Assembly (NCBI GenBank): GCA_963812525.1
Contig: CAWEVL010000011.1
Location: 930,001-994,000, forward strand
Reading direction: 5' to 3'
From: Bog-756 sp963812525
GTDB lineage: Bacteria; Actinomycetota; Acidimicrobiia; Acidimicrobiales; RAAP-2
Length of the DNA: 64,000 nucleotides
Part shown: piece by piece, positions 26,680-36,269 of the stretch
Layout: each line of letters begins with the position of its first letter
Position numbering within the stretch: position 1 is the stretch's first letter
The notes under the pieces: generated by a model
Database searches by the model: none
The model's input: only the letters and a program-made list of their open reading frames with translations
What the model was told of the DNA's origin: nothing
Position numbers and translations under genes: made by a program

Positions 26680-28305
26680 GTGCTCGTGGAACCCCCCGAG
26701 TCCGGCGCGATGCCGAACACCCCGCCGCCGGCGCCCGACGACGAGTTCAACCGCGCCCTCGGCTCGCTCACCCAGGGCCAATGGGAGGCGGTGCACTCCC
26801 CGGCCCGGTCACTGTGCATCGTGGCGGGGGCCGGGTCGGGCAAGACCCGGGTGCTCACCCTCCGGGTGGCCCGCCGCATCCGGGACGGCTCCGCCGACGC
26901 CGACCACACCGCGGTGTGCACCTTCACCCGCAAGGCGGCCGACGAGCTCCGCGGGCGCCTCCGCCTCTACGGCGTGCCGGTGTCGACGCCGGCCGCTCCG
27001 GGGAGCGCCCCCGGGCCCGGAGTCAGGGCGGGCACGCTCCACCAGCTGGCCCTGACCCTCCTGCGTCGCCACGCCCTCGACACCGGGCAGCCCCCACCCC
27101 TGGTCGCCGAGCACCGTTGGCGAACCATCACGGGCATCGTGGGCGACCCGCTCACGGCGTCGGCCGTCGACACCGAGATCGGCTGGGCCAAGGCCCGCGG
27201 CCTCCGGCCGGGCACCTATGCCGAGGCCGCCTTGGGCGCGGAGCGGTCGGCGCCGGTGACGCCCGAGCAGGTGGAGGAGGCGTTCGGCGAGTACGAGGCG
27301 GCACTGGCCCGACGGCACGCCCTCGACCTCGACGACGTCCTGGTCCGGGCGGCCGACCTGTTCCACGACGACGCCGGCTTCGCCGAGCGGATGCACTGGC
27401 GGTACCGGCACCTGTCGGTGGACGAGTTCCAGGACGTGAACCCGGCCCAGTTCCGCCTGATCGGCGCCCTGCTCGGGAGCCGGGACGACCTGTGTGCGGT
27501 CGGCGACCCCAACCAGGCCATCTACGGGTGGAACGGGGCCGATCCCACCCTGCTGGCCCGCCTCCCCCAGGTGGTCGGAGGGATGGAGGTGGTCCGCCTG
27601 GACGACAACCACCGGTCCACGCCCCAGGTGGTGGCGGCAGCCACCGCGGCCCTGGGCCGCACCGTCGCCGTGCCGCCCCGGTCGGCGACCGACGACGGAC
27701 CCATGCCGGTGGTGACGTCCTTCGACGACGACGGCGCCGAGGCCGAGGCGGTGGCGGCCGCGCTGCTCGACCGCTCGGAGGACGGCGCGCCGTGGTCCGA
27801 CCAGGCCGTGTTGGCCCGTACCCACGACCAGCTGGCCACCGTGGCCCGCGCCCTGACCCGCGCCGGGATCCCCCACCGCATGGCCCCGGGCCCCGAGTCC
27901 CCGGCCGGGGAGGGCGCCGACCGTCGGGCCCGAGTACGCCGGGGGCCCGATCCCGGCGACGATGTGGTCGAGCTGGCCACGTTCCACCGGGCCAAGGGTC
28001 TCGAGTGGCGGTCCGTCCACGTGGTGGGCGTCGAGGAGGGCTTCGTGCCCATCGTCTACGCCGAGTCCTCCGAGGCCCGAGACGAGGAGCGCCGGCTGCT
28101 GTACGTGGCGCTCACCCGGGCGTCCAGGGACCTCCACTGCTCGTGGGCACGCTCGCGCCGGATGGCCAACGGACGGCAGATGGACCGGCAGCCGTCACCG
28201 TGGCTGGCCGCGGTGGCCCGGGTCTCGAGAGCCGGCACCGGGCGAGCGCCCCGGCGCGACACCAGCCGGATGATCGCCGAGATGCGGGCCGGTCTCGGAC
28301 GCTGA
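26680..28305 (+). CDS. compact UvrD/PcrA-family helicase
   Basis: The 541-aa superfamily 1A helicase has all key motifs: I AGAGSGKTRVL, Ia FTRKAADELRGRL, II VDEFQDVNPAQFR, III GDPNQAIYGWNGAD, and V/VI FHRAKGLEWRSV and RRLLYVALTRAS. It is much shorter than UvrD (700+ aa): the segment between motifs IV and V is brief, so domain 2B is minimal, and no C-terminal HRDC or nuclease is present. It probably acts in DNA repair or replication restart. The start could be GTG 26680, GTG 26686 or ATG 26710. The neighbouring xthA (convergent) also suggests repair. Confidence 0.88.
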   Translation: MLVEPPESGAMPNTPPPAPDDEFNRALGSLTQGQWEAVHSPARSLCIVAGAGSGKTRVLTLRVARRIRDGSADADHTAVCTFTRKAADELRGRLRLYGVPVSTPAAPGSAPGPGVRAGTLHQLALTLLRRHALDTGQPPPLVAEHRWRTITGIVGDPLTASAVDTEIGWAKARGLRPGTYAEAALGAERSAPVTPEQVEEAFGEYEAALARRHALDLDDVLVRAADLFHDDAGFAERMHWRYRHLSVDEFQDVNPAQFRLIGALLGSRDDLCAVGDPNQAIYGWNGADPTLLARLPQVVGGMEVVRLDDNHRSTPQVVAAATAALGRTVAVPPRSATDDGPMPVVTSFDDDGAEAEAVAAALLDRSEDGAPWSDQAVLARTHDQLATVARALTRAGIPHRMAPGPESPAGEGADRRARVRRGPDPGDDVVELATFHRAKGLEWRSVHVVGVEEGFVPIVYAESSEARDEERRLLYVALTRASRDLHCSWARSRRMANGRQMDRQPSPWLAAVARVSRAGTGRAPRRDTSRMIAEMRAGLGR

Positions 28306-28351
28306 GCCCCGAGACGGGAGCCGGGCACCGCGCGTCGTGCCGGGGAGTGTG

Positions 28352-29125
28352 TCAGACCCCGGTGGTGTCGATGAACACCGGGGTGTGGTCGGAGGGCTTC
28401 TCCCCCTTGCGGGCGTTGCGGTCGATGAGCGCCCAGGTGGTCCCTGCGGCCAGCACCTCGGTGACGAGGATCAGGTCGATGCGCATGCCCTGATGGCGGT
28501 GGAACGAGCCGCCCCGGTAGTCCCACCAGGTGAACAGGCCGTCCTCGTCGTAGACCCGTCGGAAGGCGTCGACCAGCCCCCACGCCTGCAGGTCGGCCAG
28601 GGCGTCGCGCTCCGGTGCACTGACGTGGGTCATGCCCTCGAACTGGGTGGGGTCCCAGACGTCCCGGTCATCGGGGGCCACGTTGAAGTCGCCGCACACG
28701 GCCACCGGCCGGTCCGGTGAGGTCGTCTCGTCCAGGACCGCCTGCAGGCGCGCCAGCCAGGCCAGCTTGGCCGGATAGTGCTCGCTGTCCAGGCTCCGGC
28801 CGTTGGGTACGTAGACCGAGACCACCCGCACCCCGCCGCAGTCGGCGGCGATGGCCCGTGGTCCCTGGTCGTCGTGCCCGGGTCCCAGTCCCTTGGCCAC
28901 CCCGCTGAGCCCCACCCGACTGGCGATGGCCACCCCGTTCCACCGGCCGTCCCCGTGGTGGGCCGTCTCGTAGCCCAGGGCGGCGAAGGCGGCGACGGGG
29001 AAGGCGGACTCGGCCTGTTTGGTCTCCTGCAGGCACAGGACGTCGGGCTTGGCGTACTCGATCCACTCCTCGACCCGCGGGAGTCGGGCGGTCAACGAGT
29101 TGACGTTCCAGGTGGCGATGCGCAT
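28352..29125 (-). CDS. xthA: exodeoxyribonuclease III / AP endonuclease
   Basis: The 257-aa Mg-dependent EEP-family nuclease cuts at abasic sites in base-excision repair. It begins MRIATWNVNSLTARLPRVEE, with metal-ligand Glu in LCLQETK, the VSVYVPNGRS block, the GDFNVAP catalytic motif, a fully conserved-looking GMRIDLILVT block and the terminal SDHTPVFID His. ATG at 29125 is preferred over the GTG two codons upstream. It is minus strand, after fabZ, with a gap of about 55 bases. Confidence 0.94.
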   Translation of the reverse strand: MRIATWNVNSLTARLPRVEEWIEYAKPDVLCLQETKQAESAFPVAAFAALGYETAHHGDGRWNGVAIASRVGLSGVAKGLGPGHDDQGPRAIAADCGGVRVVSVYVPNGRSLDSEHYPAKLAWLARLQAVLDETTSPDRPVAVCGDFNVAPDDRDVWDPTQFEGMTHVSAPERDALADLQAWGLVDAFRRVYDEDGLFTWWDYRGGSFHRHQGMRIDLILVTEVLAAGTTWALIDRNARKGEKPSDHTPVFIDTTGV

Positions 29126-29181
29126 GGTCACAGCGGCCCTCGATCCTCGGTCGTCGTTCCTTGGCCTTCGGGTGTCGGCGC

Positions 29182-29688
29182 TCAGGCCGGGCCGGACCGG
29201 TCGACATCGGCCTGGGTGTCGGTGTCGGTGTCGGTGAGCTCGGCGTCCACCAGCACGAACAGCAGCTCAGCCTGACAGGCCAGCTCACCACCCACCGTGG
29301 CCCGGCCCGTCCCCTTGCCGGCCCGGGCCGACATCCGGCCCAGGGTCACCTCGAGGTCCAGTCGGTCCCCAGGCACCACCTGGCGACGGAACCTGGCCTT
29401 CTCGATCCCTCCGAACAGCGGGAGCTTGCCGGCGTAGGCGGGATCGGCCAGCACCGCCACCCCACCCAGCTGGGCCAGGGCCTCGACCATCAGGACTCCG
29501 GGAAGGGTGGGACGACCGGGGAAGTGCCCGACGAAGAAGGCCTCACCCCCGGTCAACTGCCAACTCCCCAGCGCCGACTGGCCCGGTTCGACGGCATCCA
29601 GCTGGGTGACGAAGAGGAACGGGTCTCGGTGGGGCAGGTAGTCCTCGGCTCGCACGACAGCCGAGGCTATCGGTCCGCGCACCGGCAT
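29182..29688 (-). CDS. fabZ: 3-hydroxyacyl-ACP dehydratase FabZ-like
   Basis: The 168-aa hot-dog fold protein has the FabZ signature: LPHRDPFLFVTQLD with the catalytic His region GHFPGRPTLPGVLMVEALAQ, whose Glu is catalytic. It dehydrates 3-hydroxyacyl-ACP in fatty acid elongation. The C-terminal tail is an unusual (TD)n run encoded by a GGTGTC repeat (about 29210-29240), absent from typical FabZ. No other FAS II gene is nearby, so a role in a specialised acyl pathway is possible. ATG at 29688 is the start. Confidence 0.88.
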   Translation of the reverse strand: MPVRGPIASAVVRAEDYLPHRDPFLFVTQLDAVEPGQSALGSWQLTGGEAFFVGHFPGRPTLPGVLMVEALAQLGGVAVLADPAYAGKLPLFGGIEKARFRRQVVPGDRLDLEVTLGRMSARAGKGTGRATVGGELACQAELLFVLVDAELTDTDTDTQADVDRSGPA

Positions 29689-29723
29689 GGCTCCCGTGGG
29701 AGGGCGGGATGTGGCGGACCCGC

Positions 29724-30938
29724 CTATCCGGCCATCTCCGGGAGGGCCAGCTCCGCCCGGCGACGGGCCGCATCCAGCGACACCAGCGTAAAGGGACGGG
29801 TCTCGCCCTTGGTCAGGACCTGGCGGGCCTTGTTGGGAGGCGGATCGGCCAACAGGCGCAGGGGCACATGGCAGAGCATGCCGCCCACGTCGATGTGCGC
29901 ACCGTGGGAGGTGAAGGACACCACCGTGCCCTCGAAGGTACTGCCGATCGGGTGGTCGGCCACGAACGTCAGGAACGTCATGGGTTCGTTGAGGGCCTCG
30001 CTCCGGGATCCTGGTGAGGTGGTGGCGGATTCGGCCGGCGATGCCAGCTTGGCGGGCTTGCCGGTCTTCACCGCCGTGGCCGCGCCCGTGGCCTTGGTCG
30101 ATTTGGCGGCCTTGGCCGCCTTGTGGCCTTGGGCCTTGACCGCCGGCTCCGCCTTCGTGGCCTTGGCCGTCTTCGTGGACTTGGTGGCCTTGGTCGACTT
30201 GGCCGCCTTCGTGGACTTGGTGGCTTTGGTCGACTTGGCCGCCTTGCCGGCCGGCTCCGCGTGGCTGGCCGGCTCCGCCTTGCCGGCCGGCTCCGCGTGG
30301 CTGGCCGGTTCCGCCTTGCTGGCCCGGGTGGCCTTGGCGGCCTTGGTGGCGGCCTTCGCCGGACGGTCGCCCCGACCCGACCGTGCCCGCGAGCCCGAGT
30401 CGGGCCGCTCCTGCTCGTTGCCCGGTCCGGCCTGCTCCACCCCTGCGGTCTTGGCGTCCCGCTTGGACTTGGACGTCACCGATCGGCTCTTCGCCCCCCG
30501 GACCGGGGTCCTCGGGGTGAAGATCCAGCCGACTCCGGGGACCGGCTTCCCACCGATGAGGCGGCCGGGCTCGAACAGCCAGGGACGCTCGGCGTGGAAC
30601 TCCTGGAAGGAGTCGTTGGACAGCACCAGGGCTCCGGACTTCTCGGCGATGCGCAGGATGAACCCGTCGCCCCGGCCCACCGCACCCGCAGGAGGGGCCA
30701 CCATCTCCCCGTGCTCCACCGCCTGCTCGAAGTCGGCCACTTCCGAGGGGTCGATGCGGTGCCCGAACGAGGCGTCGACCACTACCGTCACGTCCGAGGA
30801 GGTGAAGCCGCGGTACTCCTCCAGAAAGGCTCGGATGGCCTCATCGAGCTGGGCCAGGCTGGGGAGGGTCCGTCCTTCGGTGGCGATGTTGGACCCGTCG
30901 ACGACAACGCGCCGGCGGTCGGGAAGTTCTTGTTCCAT
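29724..30938 (-). CDS. NYN (Regnase-like) ribonuclease with H1-like basic linker and S1 domain
   Basis: This 404-aa protein has an unusual three-part build. Residues about 8-145 are a Zc3h12a-like NYN/PIN ribonuclease domain with acidic residues in VVVDGSNIA, TVVVDASFG, GRGDGFIL and LVLSNDSFQEF. Residues about 150-310 are a very basic Lys/Ala/Thr/Ser-rich linker like a histone H1 tail, with tandem 12-residue repeats. Residues about 325-404 are an S1-type RNA-binding domain (GSTFEGTVVSFTSHGAHIDV ... ARRRAELALP). It looks like an RNA-binding endoribonuclease that could act in mRNA or rRNA turnover. ATG 30938 is preferred over GTG 30947. It lies 35 bases upstream of fabZ. The function is inferred from domains only. 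Confidence 0.8.
   Translation of the reverse strand: MEQELPDRRRVVVDGSNIATEGRTLPSLAQLDEAIRAFLEEYRGFTSSDVTVVVDASFGHRIDPSEVADFEQAVEHGEMVAPPAGAVGRGDGFILRIAEKSGALVLSNDSFQEFHAERPWLFEPGRLIGGKPVPGVGWIFTPRTPVRGAKSRSVTSKSKRDAKTAGVEQAGPGNEQERPDSGSRARSGRGDRPAKAATKAAKATRASKAEPASHAEPAGKAEPASHAEPAGKAAKSTKATKSTKAAKSTKATKSTKTAKATKAEPAVKAQGHKAAKAAKSTKATGAATAVKTGKPAKLASPAESATTSPGSRSEALNEPMTFLTFVADHPIGSTFEGTVVSFTSHGAHIDVGGMLCHVPLRLLADPPPNKARQVLTKGETRPFTLVSLDAARRRAELALPEMAG
30172..30315 (-). repeat. two adjacent pairs of 36-bp tandem repeats in the basic linker
   Basis: Bases 30172-30207 and 30208-30243 are near-identical 36-mers, and 30244-30279 and 30280-30315 are a second, different near-identical 36-mer pair. 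Each unit encodes 12 residues (Lys/Ala/Ser/Thr type, then Lys-Ala-Glu-Pro-Ala-Ser-His type). Only one or two substitutions separate the copies, pointing to recent slippage or duplication in frame. Confidence 0.88.
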
Positions 30939-31022
30939 AGAAGTCACCAGTCAACCATCTGACCAGGGGGTCCCCGACCATACCCGCCCTTGGCTGAAGG
31001 GTCGGCACCCTAGGATGACGTC

Positions 31023-32369
31023 GTGGCATCTGCGAGCGACCGGACCGGGGAAGCCACCGACCTCCTCCAGCACCTCATCCGGAACCGGTGCGTCAACGAC
31101 GGCACGGCCGCCTCGGGCCAGGAGCAACGCAGCGCCGACCTGCTCCGCACCTACCTCGAGGGCTCGGGCGTGGACATCGAGTCCTATGAGCCGGTTCCCG
31201 GGCGGACGTCCCTGGTGGCCAAGCTCCACGGCTCCGACCCCGACGCGCCGTCGCTGACCCTGCTGGGTCACACCGACGTGGTCCCGGCCAACGCCGACGA
31301 CTGGAGCCACGACCCCTTCGCCGGCGAGCTGATCGACGGGGAGGTGTGGGGTCGGGGAGCCATCGACATGCTCAACCTCACCGCCACCATGGCCACGTCC
31401 CTCCGGCACCTGGCGCTCGCCGGCTTCCGGCCGGCCGGTGACCTTACCTACGTAGCCGTCGCCGACGAGGAGGCCCTGGGAAACCACGGGGCCAAGTGGC
31501 TCTGCGACCACGTCGCCGACGAGGTCAACGCCGACTACGTGATCACCGAGTCGGGGGGGTTCCCCATGGGAGCGGCCGATGGCACCACCCGGCTGCCGGT
31601 GATCGTGGGCGAGAAGGGCGTCTTCTGGTGCCGGCTGGTGATCAAGGGCACTTCGGGGCACGGGAGCCAACCGCTACGCACCGACAACGCCCTGGTCAAG
31701 GCGGCCGAAGTGGTGCGCCGCATCGACCAGTACCGGCCACCGGCCCAGCTCCACGAGGCATGGACCCGGTTCATCGAGGGCGTCGGCTTCCCCCCCGCCC
31801 TGGCCGGGCCGCTCCTCGACCCCGACCGCATCGACGAATTCTGCGACCAGCTCCCCCTGGTGGGCCTGGCCCGGCAGGCCCACGCCTGTACCCACACCAC
31901 CATGGCCCCGACGGTGATGCAGGCCGGCACCAAGGTCAACGTGATCCCCGACCGGGTCGAACTCGGCGTGGACATCCGCTCGCTGCCCGGATGGGACGCC
32001 GCCGACGTCGCGGCCATGCTCGACGAGGTCATCGGAGACCTGGCCGACGACGTCACGATCGAGATGGACTTCGAGGACCCTTCCACCACCTCCCCGGTCG
32101 ACACGCCGCTGTGGGACGCCCTCGAGCGGGTCAGCCGGATCTTCTACCCCGGGGCCCGGACCGTGCCCTACTTGACGGTCGGGGCCACCGACGCCCGCTT
32201 CCACCGCGCCCTCGGCAGCGTGGCCTACGGGTTCGGCCTCCACAGCGAGGCCATCGGCTTCGAGCAGTACGGCGCCATGTTCCACGGGATCGATGAGCGG
32301 GTGGACGTGGAGTCACTGCGGCTGTCCACCGAGATGTGGATCGCCCTGGCCCACGACTTCCTCGTCTAG
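31023..32369 (+). CDS. M20 family metallopeptidase (ArgE/DapE type)
   Basis: The 448-aa zinc peptidase/deacylase has TLLGHTDVVPANADDW (metal His and Asp), WGRGAIDMLN (bridging Asp), VADEEALGNHGAKWL (general base and metal Glu) and the dimerisation domain insertion with VKIKGTSGHGSQP-like GTSGHGSQPLR. It removes acyl or amino-acid groups from peptides or N-acyl amino acids. The exact substrate is not visible. The start is GTG at 31023. It is divergent from the NYN-S1 gene and converges on kgd with a 60-base gap. Confidence 0.9.
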   Translation: MASASDRTGEATDLLQHLIRNRCVNDGTAASGQEQRSADLLRTYLEGSGVDIESYEPVPGRTSLVAKLHGSDPDAPSLTLLGHTDVVPANADDWSHDPFAGELIDGEVWGRGAIDMLNLTATMATSLRHLALAGFRPAGDLTYVAVADEEALGNHGAKWLCDHVADEVNADYVITESGGFPMGAADGTTRLPVIVGEKGVFWCRLVIKGTSGHGSQPLRTDNALVKAAEVVRRIDQYRPPAQLHEAWTRFIEGVGFPPALAGPLLDPDRIDEFCDQLPLVGLARQAHACTHTTMAPTVMQAGTKVNVIPDRVELGVDIRSLPGWDAADVAAMLDEVIGDLADDVTIEMDFEDPSTTSPVDTPLWDALERVSRIFYPGARTVPYLTVGATDARFHRALGSVAYGFGLHSEAIGFEQYGAMFHGIDERVDVESLRLSTEMWIALAHDFLV

Positions 32370-32429
32370 GCGCGGCGGCCGAACGGCCCGTCGGCGGAGA
32401 GACCGCGCCCCGGCCCCGTCTTCCCGCCC

Positions 32430-35400
32430 TCAGCCCACCGAACGGTCCAACAGGTCGTCCTGCTCCAGCCGGTGCAGCGCAGCGCTGCCCGACGCCGGAC
32501 TGGCCGACTCGGCCCGGCTGACGTGCCGCAGGAGGTGGGAGGTGCGCAGCATCTTGTGCAGGCGGCCGTGCACGAAGTTCCACGCCCCCATGTTCTCGGG
32601 CTCCTCCTGCAGCCACACCACCTCCTCGGAGTGGGGGTAGCCCTTGAGGACGTCCTGGATCGTCGACATGGGCCACGGGTAGAGCTGCTCCACCCGCACC
32701 ACGGCGACGGCCCGGCCGGCGGCGCCGAGCTCGTCACGCCGGGCCAGCGCGTCGTAGGCCACCTTGCCGGTGCACAGGACCACCCGCTCCACGGCACTGC
32801 GGTCGAACCCCTCGTCCCCGGCAGCCGGGTCGTCCAGCACCTCGAGGAACGACCCGGAGGTGAAGGCCTCGATGGGTGAGCGGGCCTGGCGGTCCCGGAG
32901 CAGCGACTTGGGGGTGAACACCACCAGCGGCTTGCGGTCGGACCCTCTGACCTGCGAGCGGAGGAGGTGGAAGTACTGGGCCGCGGTGGTGGGGTCGGCC
33001 ACCCGAAGGTTGCCCCGTGCGCACAGGCTCAGGAACCGCTCGATGCGGGCCGAGGAGTGCTCGGGACCCTGGCCTTCGTAGCCGTGGGGCAGGAGCAGGA
33101 CCAGCCCGGACTTCTGACCCCACTTGTCCTCGGCCGCCACCAGGAAGTTGTCCACGATGATCTCGGCCCCGTTCCAGAAGTCGCCGAACTGGGCCTCCCA
33201 GGCCACCAGGTCGTCGGGGGCCACCACCGAGTACCCGTACTCGAAGCCCACACAGGCGTACTCGGACAGCAGCGAGTCGCGGACGGTGAACCGACCGCCC
33301 TCCAGGCCGGCCAGGGGCACGTGCTCGGCACCGGTGGTGTGGTCGACCAGCACCGCGTGACGCTGGGAGAAGGTGCCCCGGCGGGTGTCCTGGCCGGTGA
33401 GACGGACGTTGGTCCCCTCCAGCAGCAACGAGCCGATGGCCAGGGCCTCGCCCAGGGCCCAGTCGATCTCGCCGTCGGCCACCACCTTGTCCCGTTGCTC
33501 GAACTGCCGGGCCAGCTTGGGGTGGATGACGAAGCCCGCAGGCACCGTGCGCACCTCGGCGGCCAGCCGGGACAGCACGGTGGCGTCCACCCCGGTCTCG
33601 ACCGGCGGGACCCACAGGTCGGGCACCACGTAGGCCGGCAGCACCGGAGCCCGGCCCGACGGGTCGGCCCCGGCCTCGGCCTCGGCCCGCGTCTCGTCCA
33701 GGGCGGCCTGCAGTCGGGCGGAGAAGTCGTCGAGCGCCTGCTCGGCCTCCTCCAGCGAGATGTCCCCGCGACGGACCAGGGACTCGGTGTAGAGCTTCCG
33801 CACCGACCGCTTGGCTTCGATGAGGGCGTACATGAGGGGCTGGGTGTAGCTGGGGTCGTCGCCCTCGTTGTGGCCGTGCCGGCGGTAGCAGACCATGTCG
33901 ATGACCACGTCCTTGTGGAAGGCCTGCCGGAAGCCGAAGGCCAGGCGGGCGGCCCGGGCACAGGCCTCCGGATCGTCGCCGTTGACGTGGAAGATGGGGG
34001 CCTGGACCATCTTGGCCACGTCGGTGGGGTACACCGACGTCCGGGCGGCCTCCGGCGCGGTGGTGAAGCCCAGTTGGTTGTTGATGACGATGTGCACCGT
34101 CCCGCCGGTGCGGTAGCCGGCCAGGCCCGAGAGGTTGAGGGTCTCGGCAACCACGCCCTGACCGGCGAAGGCGGCGTCGCCGTGCAGCAGGATGGAGAGC
34201 ACCGGGAAGGGATCGCCCACGCCCTCCTCGAGGTCCGGGCCACTCCCCCGCTCGCCGCCCAGGGCGTCCTGCTTGGCCCGGGCCATACCCACGACGACCG
34301 GGTCCACCGCCTCGAGGTGCGAGGGGTTGGAGGCCATGGCCACCGGGAGGGAGCCGCCGTTGCGGGCCACGAAGGTCCCCGACGCCCCCTTGTGGTACTT
34401 GACGTCGCCCGAACCCTGGACCGAGTCAGGATCGAGGTTGCCCTCGAACTCCTCGAAGATCTCGCCGTACGATTTGCCCACGATGTTGGCCAGCACGTTG
34501 AGCCGGCCCCGGTGGGACATGCCCATCACCGCCTCGTGCAGGCCCTCGCGGACCGCCTCGTCCAGGATGGTGTCGAGCAGCACGATGGCCGACTCCGCTC
34601 CCTCGAGGCCGAACCGCTTCTGGCCCACGTAGCGGGAGTGGAGGAAGCGCTCGAACACCTCGGCGGCGTTGAGCCGGCCGAGGATGTGGCGCTGCTCCTC
34701 GGGTGGCAGGAGCGACGAGACCCCTTCGAGGTGCTGTTGGATCCACTGCTTCTGGGCCGGGCTCTGGATGTGCATGTACTCCACGCCCAAGGTGCGGCAG
34801 TAGGCGTCGCGCAGGATGTGGAGGATCTGGTCCAGGGTGGCCAGGTCCTTACCGGCCAGCCCATCGGCCACGAAGTGCCGGGGCAGGTCCCAGATGGTCA
34901 GCCCGTAGTGCAGCGGGTCGAGCTCGGGGTGGAGCTCGGGGGGCTCGGCGTCGAGGGGGTCGAGATGGGCGATGAGGTGGCCACGCACCCGGTACATGTT
35001 GATCAGTGTCTGGACGTGGACCTGCTTGATCAGCCGGAGGTGGTCCCCCTCCCCCTCGTCGTCGGCCGCGTTGACGTCGAGCTCCCACCGCGCCGGCTCG
35101 TAGGGCACCTCGAGGGACTCGAAGACCTCGTCGTAGAAGCCGTGCTGGCCCATCAGGCACTCGGCCACATGGGCCAGGAACAGACCGGACTCGGCCCCCT
35201 GGATGATCCGGTGGTCGTAGGTCGAGGTCAGGGTCACCGTCTTGCCGATGCCCAGATCGGCGAGGGTACGGGGATCGGCGGCCTCGAACCCCGGCGGGAA
35301 GCCGAGCGCCCCGACGCCGACGATCAGTCCCTGCCCGGACATCAGCCGGGGCACCGACTGCACCGTGCCCAGGGTGCCGGGATTGGTCAGGGTGACGGTG

Positions 35401-36269
35401 GTGCCGGCGAAGTCGTCGGGCGCGATCTTGTTGGTGTGGATCTTGCGCACCAGCTCCTCGTAGGCCCCGACGAAGGTGCGGAAATCGAGGGTGTCGGCAT
35501 CCTTGATGCACGGCACGAGGAGCGTCCTCGTACCAGGGGCCTTCTCCACGTCCACGGCCAGACCCAGACCCACGTGGCGGCGGCGGATCACCCCGGGCGT
35601 GCCCTTCCCGTCGGCGTCGTCCACGAACGACGCGTTCATGGCCGGGACGGCGACCAGCCCCTTGACCACCGCGTACCCGATCAGGTGGGTGAAGCTGACC
35701 TTCCCGCCGGTGGTCCGGAACAGCTGGTTGTTCACGATGACCCGGTTGACCTCGAGCAGCTTGGCCGGCGCAACCCGCACGCTGGTCGCCGTCGGCACCC
35801 CGAGGGAGGCCTCCATGTTGGCCACGATCCGGCCGGCCGCTCCCCGGAGGGGGGTGACCGCCTCGGGCTCCTCGGCCGCCGGCGGCGGGGTGGCGGGGCC
35901 GACCGGCGTGGGACCGGGGGTGGATCCTGCGGCGGCGGGGACCGGCGCGGCGGCGGGGACCGGCGCGGCGGCGGCCGGCACGGGTGCAGGGGCGGAGGGA
36001 CCCGGCGTCACCGCACCGGCCGACGGCACGGCCGGGGGCGGGGCGGGGCCGACGGCCGGGGCGCCGGGGGCCGAGGGCGTCGGCGCCCCGGCCGGCCGGT
36101 AGTCGGCGAAGAACTCGCGCCACGAATGGGAGACCGACGTGGGGTCGTCCAGGAACCGGTCGTACATGTCCTCGACCAACCAGGCGTTGGGACCGAACGC
36201 CCCCGTCCCCGCCGCGGCCCGCGGGCCCGCCGCCCCTCCGGTTCCGTCTCGTTCGTCGCGGCCGCCCAT
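32430..36269 (-). CDS. kgd: multifunctional 2-oxoglutarate dehydrogenase E1/E2 (Kgd)
   Basis: The 1279-aa fused protein is characteristic of actinobacteria. The N-terminal helix AWLVEDMYDRFLDD is followed by a Pro/Ala-rich linker (about residues 53-118), an E2o-like succinyltransferase domain with TYDHRIIQGAESG (about residue 315), then a full E1o with GMSHRGRLNVLANI, the ThDP block HGDAAFAGQGVVAETLNLS and NNQLGFTTAPEA. With a separate lipoyl E2 and E3 it converts 2-oxoglutarate to succinyl-CoA, and it can also act as decarboxylase or carboligase. The start is ATG 36269; sequence upstream of it in the open frame has no Kgd homology. It is minus strand, downstream of a short HU gene. Confidence 0.97.
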   Translation of the reverse strand: MGGRDERDGTGGAAGPRAAAGTGAFGPNAWLVEDMYDRFLDDPTSVSHSWREFFADYRPAGAPTPSAPGAPAVGPAPPPAVPSAGAVTPGPSAPAPVPAAAAPVPAAAPVPAAAGSTPGPTPVGPATPPPAAEEPEAVTPLRGAAGRIVANMEASLGVPTATSVRVAPAKLLEVNRVIVNNQLFRTTGGKVSFTHLIGYAVVKGLVAVPAMNASFVDDADGKGTPGVIRRRHVGLGLAVDVEKAPGTRTLLVPCIKDADTLDFRTFVGAYEELVRKIHTNKIAPDDFAGTTVTLTNPGTLGTVQSVPRLMSGQGLIVGVGALGFPPGFEAADPRTLADLGIGKTVTLTSTYDHRIIQGAESGLFLAHVAECLMGQHGFYDEVFESLEVPYEPARWELDVNAADDEGEGDHLRLIKQVHVQTLINMYRVRGHLIAHLDPLDAEPPELHPELDPLHYGLTIWDLPRHFVADGLAGKDLATLDQILHILRDAYCRTLGVEYMHIQSPAQKQWIQQHLEGVSSLLPPEEQRHILGRLNAAEVFERFLHSRYVGQKRFGLEGAESAIVLLDTILDEAVREGLHEAVMGMSHRGRLNVLANIVGKSYGEIFEEFEGNLDPDSVQGSGDVKYHKGASGTFVARNGGSLPVAMASNPSHLEAVDPVVVGMARAKQDALGGERGSGPDLEEGVGDPFPVLSILLHGDAAFAGQGVVAETLNLSGLAGYRTGGTVHIVINNQLGFTTAPEAARTSVYPTDVAKMVQAPIFHVNGDDPEACARAARLAFGFRQAFHKDVVIDMVCYRRHGHNEGDDPSYTQPLMYALIEAKRSVRKLYTESLVRRGDISLEEAEQALDDFSARLQAALDETRAEAEAGADPSGRAPVLPAYVVPDLWVPPVETGVDATVLSRLAAEVRTVPAGFVIHPKLARQFEQRDKVVADGEIDWALGEALAIGSLLLEGTNVRLTGQDTRRGTFSQRHAVLVDHTTGAEHVPLAGLEGGRFTVRDSLLSEYACVGFEYGYSVVAPDDLVAWEAQFGDFWNGAEIIVDNFLVAAEDKWGQKSGLVLLLPHGYEGQGPEHSSARIERFLSLCARGNLRVADPTTAAQYFHLLRSQVRGSDRKPLVVFTPKSLLRDRQARSPIEAFTSGSFLEVLDDPAAGDEGFDRSAVERVVLCTGKVAYDALARRDELGAAGRAVAVVRVEQLYPWPMSTIQDVLKGYPHSEEVVWLQEEPENMGAWNFVHGRLHKMLRTSHLLRHVSRAESASPASGSAALHRLEQDDLLDRSVG

